From Cotesia glomerata (lineage: Eukaryota; Arthropoda; Insecta; Hymenoptera; Braconidae): a stretch of 64,000 nucleotides of DNA. The translations under genes and the position numbers were made by a program. Positions 57,439-64,000 of the stretch are shown here, piece by piece. The notes below the pieces were generated by a model, which saw nothing but the letters and a program-made list of their open reading frames with translations, was not told the origin of the DNA and did no database searches. How positions within the stretch are numbered: the first letter of the stretch is position 1; each line of letters begins with the position of its first letter. The stretch is taken from positions 6,485,771 to 6,549,770 of the forward strand of contig NC_058165.1 of assembly GCF_020080835.1 (NCBI RefSeq), read 5' to 3'.

Positions 57439-58398
57439 CACGGAGAAAAAAATTTTGCTGTAGGAACTCTATAGTAGTTAGTTAGTTGTAAAAAGTTCCA
57501 CTAGGTTAACGTATTCTTATGGTAACAATACCGTTTGGCTCCTGCAACTCTACATCGTTGAGCTCTGAGAGCTAAACGTTATTTACCTCTCACAACTCTA
57601 CAGGATCGTTCTGAGACTATAACAAATTTTTGGCAGTCTGGTTAATAATTTTTTTTACGATTTAGCATTGATAATTTAATAAATAAATGCGACAGAACGA
57701 ATTTATATTGCCAACAATAATTGTATATGACAAATAAGAATAGTATTATAATAGAAATAAAATAATAATAGAACTAATATTACAAATAAAAATTATTTGT
57801 AAAATAAAAATATGGTCGTCACAAAATTATCTTATTTTCTTAATTATATCAATAAATATTGGACATAAAATCACTACCGTATATGCACGAGAAAAGATAA
57901 ATAAACGAAAACAAATTTTATTTTCTGTTAAATGGAGTCTTTTTAATGTATTCCGATAACATCACTTATCACAATATATTCAACTAATAAATTAAATTAA
58001 CAGTCACTGCAAATGAACCTTGAAAAGCCATGAATACAAAACTGTTCTAATGAAATTCAATTTGACAAAAAAAAACTTATTTCCTTAAATAAATAAACTG
58101 GAAACTTAATTGTCCTCATATATTTTTAATAATATAGATTAGTAACAAAATAATTATGTTTGGCATTTTAGAAGGTTATGAAATATGTCAGCGCACTCCA
58201 CTACTGCGCAACGTAGAGCGCTCCCAACTATACCGTTTGGCTCTGAGAACAATCCCGTAGAGCTCTGAGAGCTCAACAACATTGAGTTATCAGAACTAAA
58301 TAACATTTTGTTACTGTAACTCTACAACGAACAGTAAACTGTGTATAGTTGTGGTAACTCTACAGTTGCGTTACTAGAACGAAATTTTTTTTTCCGTG
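57439..58398. mobile_element. TIR element R, copy 2 (uninterrupted)
   Basis: 960 bp, ends CACGGAGAAAAAAATTTTGC and ACGAAATTTTTTTTTCCGTG, TA duplicated (57437-57438, 58399-58400). Inverse of R1; lacks insertion S. Confidence 0.85.
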
Positions 58399-58400
58399 TA

Positions 58401-60478
58401 TTTAATGAAAGAATTTTAAATAATAAGAATAGTATTTATCAAAAAAGCTATTATTTATCAGACGTTCGCTGAATCCAGTCAAAGAAATTAGTTATTCAAT
58501 AATGACTAATGACTAATGACTAATAAGTGAAGATGATGAATGAAAACTTTCATTGGTATGAAAGGAGACGTTCTGGCAGAATCACTAAGTGATGATAATT
58601 ATTCTGGCTGTCGGTTGTCGCGGAGTAAAAGTTCCTTCACACACAAATATACATAGCCATTATAAACATATGTTACATTAGATCATGTACGTTGTATGTG
58701 CAGTAGATTATTACCTGAAGTCTGTAGCCCGATGTGAGGAGGATGAGACTATCCCACTTAAATATACGGTCTATGTGCTATCAAAACTTTCACGGATAGT
58801 TACATCCTGTGTTTAGTGACAATTATAAATATACCCAACTTCTGAGTGGGTACTTTGGAATTAGAGGATTACGGCCAGAGCTTATACAAATATCTCTCTA
58901 ATTCATTTTCTAGTACAACAATTCATAAAACATTTATTACAGGCGATCTAAAATTTTTATCGTAAAGTATCTTAAAGGGGTTATGTGCAGTTAAAATTTT
59001 TAATAAATGTATTTTTCATGGTGAATTAATTAAAAATTTTTTTTATCAACTTGGGTAATTTTAAAATGAAAATTGTTTTCATAAAATTTACCTAAAGTTC
59101 AACGTTTTTGAGCTATAAATTTATAAAAATTATATCAAAAAGTAACACCGTTTGCGGAGGCAAAAACTTAAAACTTGTTACTCCCAAAATTATATTTTCA
59201 AAGTCGGTGACCACTCTCATTATAAAACCACACCTATGATTTTGATAAAAATACAGCTTATTTAAAGTATAGAAAGCTAGTCCTAGATGTAAGGATTTAT
59301 TTTTTTTTTTTTTCAAAAAATATTAAACCACTCATTTTTCGTGCCTCTGCACCTAACTTTTTAATTAGTTAGAAATTCATACCAATAATTTAAAACATCT
59401 AATTAAAATAAATAGACCGACAATACGTAATAAATTGATGTCAGGTAAATTTCCAGCTCTTAAAATAGCAATTGTCTCCTCGCAAACTCGATAAATAAAA
59501 AAAAAGTAAAACTTCCTATAAAAGGTAACGACGATCAATTAGGTCAACAGTTGGACTTGAAATAATAATTGTCAAGTAGTCACCTGCCTACAAACGGCAC
59601 AATAAATCTTTAGGTCAAGTACACCTTCTTTAATGCTGGATTATATAAGTGAATAATTGCTCTCCTCCGTTCGGGATTTTATTGTTTGTTCACAGTTAAT
59701 TAATCGTCCGATGATTAATCACCAAAGTTGCAATATGACATCTTTTTATTCCATATGTAATTACAATTACTATCACAACTACAGTTGTATACAACTAGTA
59801 AAAATACATAAGGCGATAGAGAGCACCCGTAATGAGAGATAGTCATACTTATACCTGCAATTTACCAGTCTGGAGTCTCGACCGTGATCAATTTCAGGGA
59901 CAGTAGGATACATTGCAATTGCTATTGCTGAACAGTTTAGCTTACATCTGTGAGATTCCGTTCTAGGTCGTAGGAACACTTACACAATGTACAATGTACA
60001 CCTACATCCTACATCTGGAGTAGAGCTTTAAAACGGGTTCTTAATGTACGATCTACCTTCTCGGTAATCCGATCGATCTTTCCAGCATTACTCTTTCAAT
60101 ATGTTCCATTATTCCATTTATTTCTTTATTACTATCAATTATTATATATATATATATATTTATTTTGTACAATATAATATATCATACGGGTCGTTATCTT
60201 GGAAAACGATTATCTCAGGAAATATGAGAGATAAGCAGACATCACACGGGTCAATGGATACCAAATTTCGCTTCCGATTAATGATAAAGGCTTGAAAGAC
60301 CTCAGACATTGACATTTTACGGTTTTAGTTTTTTTAACATAGAAAAAATTTTTAAAAATTTTCACTTATTTTATTGAACCTTAACGGAAATCGAACCGGC
60401 GTTCTCCGTAGGTAAATACCTTTGTGAAGTTTCACTTCTTTGTATATTTCAAAGAGTTTTTTAGTGATTTAAAGACTA
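58401..60478. other. Intergenic DNA with mixed-composition stretches
   Basis: 58440-58940 and 59520-60110 are more complex than the flanks, with no credible frame; candidate regulatory DNA. A weak box-B-like GGTTCGATTTC (minus, about 60403) has no box A. Confidence 0.4.
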
Positions 60479-60584
60479 TCCTAGTAGAAATGAAATCGAG
60501 TTTTTGGCTAGTAACTGGTCAGTTCGACTAGACTTGCCAGTTATTGGTTAGAATCGAGTGAAAACTTGATTATTTCTACTAGGG
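60479..60584. mobile_element. Short MITE J
   Basis: 106 bp, ends TCCTAGTAGAAAT and ATTTCTACTAGGG, TA duplicated (60477-60478, 60585-60586). Inner GAATCGAG / CTCGATTC words pair. The TIR resembles that of element G. Confidence 0.7.
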
Positions 60585-60586
60585 TA

Positions 60587-61140
60587 ATTTTGAATTTTAT
60601 GGGTATATTTGTACTCCCACAGTTATCTAGAGGGAAATTTCATGGAATTAAAGACATTTTTATGTAATTTGCACACCTCAAAAGGCAAAACTTTCAAGAT
60701 TTGTTTATAGTCAATTTTTTAAAAAGTTCTTTAAGAAATTCAATGTTGCTATTTTTAAGAGAAAATTTAATAAATTCTAATTAATTACACTATACTGAAA
60801 TAGATATTTATGTCATAAGGCCGTGAAGTGGTGGTTTTCTGACAGTGACGATATTTCGATATGAACTTAAGGTTTGAAACGGGCGTAATTTTAACGTCCG
60901 AGGCGAAGCCGAGGCCGGAAATTTACGCTCGTTTTCGAACATTCGCGTCACAAACATTAAGGAGGTATGATGAAAAATCACTTTTCTTACAATATTCCTC
61001 AATTTTTGAATACGCGTACTTCTAAGTGTCCTCTATACGAATAATTTTTTTTTAATAGTCCTTGCGGTTTTAATTTTCGAAATATTAGCAATTAAAAATC
61101 GTACATTTAACATGTATTCCCTATCCTGACCGTATTGGTA
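60587..61140. other. Intergenic DNA
   Basis: A CpG-bearing palindromic patch (CCGAGGCGAAGCCGAGG, about 60898) is the only notable structure. No gene seen. Confidence 0.45.
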
Positions 61141-61594
61141 GAAGTCTGGAGTGATAACAGGGTGCCAAGCTTGGTTGCCAAGACTGGCCCAAGTTTGTTA
61201 ATCAAGACTGGCCCAAGTTTGTTAACCAAGATTGGCCCAAGTTTTTAAGCCAAAGCAAGCCCAGGCTTATTTACCACTATAGAATTTACTAAAAGAAGTA
61301 GATTATAAAATATATTTAGAATTTAATTGTTTAATGTTAAACCAAATTAGTATTAAGAACCCAATTTCGAATAAATTAAATTCTCTGAAATAAAATAGTA
61401 AAATTCTATGAAACGGTTAAATTATTTTGTATAAAATGAGTAGTTTTTAGTTGAAATGATAAAAAAGGAAATTTTTAATTGTCATTGATTTATTTCAATT
61501 TTGATGTAGAGCTAACGCAAGTTTAGACGACTTAACTTTTAATTTAGACCTAACTTTCGCTAATTAGAGAAATAAAGTGAAATTCGCATTTGCC

Positions 61595-61665
61595 CTAACC
61601 GAGATTCGAACCCGAGCCGCGCGCTTGCCAGACCGATAACTAACTCCTGTGCCGTACGACCGATA
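61595..61665 (-). other. tRNA-like module 3
   Basis: On the minus strand, box-A-like CGGCACAGGAGT (61654-61643) and box B GGTTCGAATCT (61612-61602), 42 bp apart. The T stem TCGGG/CTCGG pairs; the acceptor stem does not. Confidence 0.6.
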
Positions 61666-62455
61666 AGTTGATATACATCTCATCATTCATATGAACTAAA
61701 TCTACATGGTGACGGAGTGTGACGGTTTATTATTTATATAATTTATGTTATTTAATATTGTGTTTTGATGAAAATTATATATTTTTTACAAATGTTTAAG
61801 GATTAAAAAAAAGCAAAAGTCAAGTACTTATATTACTTTAGACTTTGTAAATCATTCTGTATATTTTTAATACCATATTATAAATTTTAATGTTTAAAAT
61901 TATTAATATTAAAAATTCAACTGTAAATTATTATATTTTAATTTTTTTTAAGATCATACCAATTTGGACGATACACAATTGTTTTGTTTAAAAAATAAAT
62001 TTTCAATTTCAGCATTTGCTATCAAATATTCGTTAAGCAATAAATATTTACTGTTCCAAATTCTGTTACTTAATGATTAATTAAATTTAGATTTTCTATT
62101 AAATGACCAAAGTTAGGTTGCTCAATTCTGGCTCAAGTCTGGGTTTCCATTCGACAGCCAAGGCTAGGCTTTCCAGTCTTGGCTAACGCTCGGGTGATCA
62201 TTACGTCGGCTAAAGATAGGTTTCCCAGTCCTGGCCCAAGTCTGGGTCACCATATCACAATGTCACGTGAATATAAAGACTTCAAAACCCAAGTTAAGGT
62301 GTCTCTAGGTTTGGCCAAAACTGGGTTATTCAGTCGAGGCCCATGTTAGGGTTACTATTCAACGGCCGAGGTTAGGTTATACAATCTTGGCCCAAGTTAG
62401 GGTTACCATCCAACGGTCAAGGCTAGGTCATTAAGTCTTGGCCCATGTTAGCGTC

Positions 62456-62660
62456 ACCATTCAACAGCCGAGGTTAGGTTACACAAACTTGGTCCAAGTT
62501 AGGGTGACTGTAGGCTTGGCCAAGGCTAGTTTATCCAGTCTTGGCCCATGTTAGGGTTACCATTCAACAGCCGAGGTTAGGTTACACAAACTTGGCCCAA
62601 GTTAGGGTGACGCTAGGCTTGGCCAAGGCTAGGTTATTCAGTCTTGGCCCAAACCTGGGT
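62456..62660 (+). repeat. Two 103-bp tandem units in element H
   Basis: Both units start ACCATTCAACAGCCGAGGTT (62456 and 62559) and carry GGCTTGGCCAAGGCTAG. Less perfect half-units precede them. Confidence 0.85.
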
Positions 62661-62790
62661 AGTAATTGGAATGGCCACGGCTGATTGCCCAGTTATGGCC
62701 CGGGCATGGGACAATATAGGTTTGCCAAGATGGGCTTCCCAATAATGTCCCAGGTATGGCCCCGTCGTTCAACTCTGGGGCTTTCTGTAT

Positions 62791-63130
62791 GAAAACGCGA
62801 TGACGCTCGGACAAATGCCCTTCACTACCTTTCATTTTTTTTGAATAATTTTTTGAATAATTTACCTATGAATCTCATGCAATCACCGATGCTGCTAACC
62901 ATATAAATACAGTCTGAAAATCATTTTCTAGCAGTTCGATTTCGACCAGGATACCACTGGTTAGCTCCGCGTCGATCGGCTCCGGGCATAAAATTCTTCG
63001 GAAGCACAAAGTACTCCGTGATACAGGAGACAGTGCCTTGCTCGTGGTTAGGTTACATTTCGTAGCACTAACGCGGTAAATTCATTCGATATTTGCCATA
63101 ATTATACTCCGATTTTTCTTTCTTTTTATT
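62791..63130. other. G+C-richer intergenic stretch
   Basis: Mixed composition, many CpG. A partial relative of the 142-bp unit (CTCCGTGATACAGGAGA) is at about 63016. No frame longer than a few tens of codons. Confidence 0.4.
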
Positions 63131-63287
63131 ATTTTCCGCTGTTGAGCGTCGACTTTTTATTATTCCGCCGTTGAGCGTTGATTTTTCCGCGTAAAGTCGC
63201 GAAATTTAAAAATAATTCCGCAGAAGCGTCGATAATACTGATAATTCATTATCAGAATTACTTAATTTCTCCGTGATACACGAGATA

Positions 63288-63822
63288 CACGGAAAAAAAA
63301 TCCTATGAAAAATTACTATAGTAACATCGTAATCCAGGACTAGACTTTCAGTATCTCGATTTTTACGATGCTGCCGTCTACAGGATACAATTTGAATTAT
63401 TGAAAATTACGATGTTATTTAGTAAATTTTTTTTCCGTAAGAGCAAGTGAATAAGGACGCATACTATATGTTTTAATAAAAGAGAGACAGAGTTTAGTAG
63501 TTTGCGACGCCACCACCGAAAGATGACCAACTACTGTATCGAGGGTCTTATTATGTGACTGAACAGAAACATTAGATATTCCCTCCGATAGCGTGAGGGG
63601 ATAAACCTTGGACTTGAGGCGGAGAGGACACCGGGTTCGATTCCTGGGTGATACAGAATAATTTTTTCAGTGACCTTAACTTCTTTTTAATTTGAGTGAT
63701 AGAAATTTACGATGTTGCATCGTGTAAATTACGATGTTTGAGTTCTGGTCCGGCACTGCAATGTCCTATACTAAAAATTACGATGTTTTCATTGTAATTT
63801 TTCATACAATTTTCTTTCCGTG
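63288..63822. mobile_element. MITE K with ATTACGATGTT wings and tRNA-like core
   Basis: 535 bp, TIRs of about 45 bp beginning CACGGAAAAAAAATCCTATG, TA duplicated (63286-63287, 63823-63824). The neighbouring repeat unit shows the empty site. Both wings repeat ATTACGATGTT; the middle has a tRNA-like module. Confidence 0.82.
63581..63655 (+). other. tRNA-like module 4
   Basis: Box-A-like TAGCGTGAGGGG at 63589 and perfect box B GGTTCGATTCC at 63634, 45 bp apart. The T stem CCGGG/CCTGG pairs around TTCGATT. No acceptor stem. Confidence 0.62.
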
Positions 63823-64000
63823 TACGGTAGTTCGGTAGTGAAAATATCAGAGCGTCGATTAATGTTAAGTTTTTCCGCGTAAAGTCGCGAAGATTAAAAT
63901 AATTCATTATCAGAAATTACTTAATTTCTCCGTGATACACGAGATACGGTAATTCGGTAGTGAAAATACCCATAGACGGTGAAAAGGCCCATAAAATTTG

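Larger units (their letters stand above)
61141..62790. mobile_element. Repeat-winged element H with tRNA-like core
   Basis: The left wing has a 24-bp tandem (CAAGACTGGCCCAAGTTTGT at 61179, 61203, 61227). The right wing (62100-62790) has 50/103-bp tandem units built of TTGGCCCAAG and AGGTTAGGTTA. Between them lies A+T-rich DNA with a tRNA-like module. Architecture matches F and G2, but I could not define TIRs; boundaries are approximate. Confidence 0.5.
63131..64000 (+). repeat. ~142-bp tandem repeat at the window end, split by K
   Basis: Units near 63172 and 63851 share CCGCGTAAAGTCGCGAA and CTCCGTGATACACGAGATAC. Subtracting element K gives a period of about 142 bp. The array runs out of the window. 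Confidence 0.7.

Noticed and set aside
60390..60470. A fifth tRNA-like module (box-B-like GGTTCGATTTC)
   Set aside because: No box A at the expected distance and no surrounding TIR element.
61141..62790. A CRISPR-like array
   Set aside because: Units are degenerate, directly adjoining and palindromic, without unique spacers, in a eukaryotic context.

Overview
The window looks like nuclear DNA of an insect. It is strongly A+T-rich, has long gene-poor stretches, spliced genes with GT..AG introns, an arthropod Ty3/gypsy retrotransposon, a Helitron with an insect-type 5' end, and many small inverted-repeat elements. The base composition would suit a parasitoid wasp such as a braconid, but that is a guess; nothing here fixes the species. 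There is little coding sequence.

Layout. (1) 1-6.1 kb: one host gene on the minus strand. I assembled it as three phase-consistent exons (5567-5503, 4259-4120, 2903-1771) encoding a 445-residue C2H2 zinc-finger protein, with a promoter-like region at 5.6-6.1 kb. (2) 6.5-8.1 kb: a TTAA-flanked piggyBac-type MITE and a TA-flanked element full of TTACTGC motifs. (3) 8-20 kb: A+T-rich DNA with two higher-complexity islands (9.53-9.78 and 14.03-14.40 kb) and nested MITEs. (4) 18.1-27.6 kb: remnants of a roughly 190-bp repeat array. It carries MITE C3 (18286-20000) and MITE A2 (20191-27432). A2 is split by a complete, very young Ty3/gypsy element (21042-27184, minus strand, 437-bp LTRs with no difference seen by eye). 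(5) 28.7-37.5 kb: a non-autonomous Helitron holding a foldback MITE, a TAA-flanked Harbinger-like element, and a 2-kb TIR element (R1) that carries a foldback hairpin. (6) 39.5-40.2 kb: a G+C-rich island that looks like the promoter and first exon of an unidentified plus-strand gene. The rest of the window may be its intron or intergenic DNA. (7) 43-64 kb: more copies of the same element families, often inverted relative to the first copies.

How it fits together. Most sequence can be assigned to a small set of TIR families: CAC-G ends with TA target duplications (A, C, K, Q, R), CCC-ends with TA duplications (G, J and perhaps F), TTAA elements (W, V), and others. Several copies act as filled and empty sites for each other, so the nesting order can be read directly: F in E1, X in C3, A1 in B1, gypsy in A2, Q in the Helitron, S/U in R1, K in a 142-bp tandem repeat. 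Two signals stand out. First, four unrelated-looking repeat-winged elements (F, G2, H, K) each carry a tRNA-like box A/box B module in their interior. Second, in the gypsy element gag and protease share one frame, separated by a single UGA in the CUAG readthrough context, and the 3' untranslated region has three 88-bp repeats that preserve a hairpin through a compensatory base-pair change.
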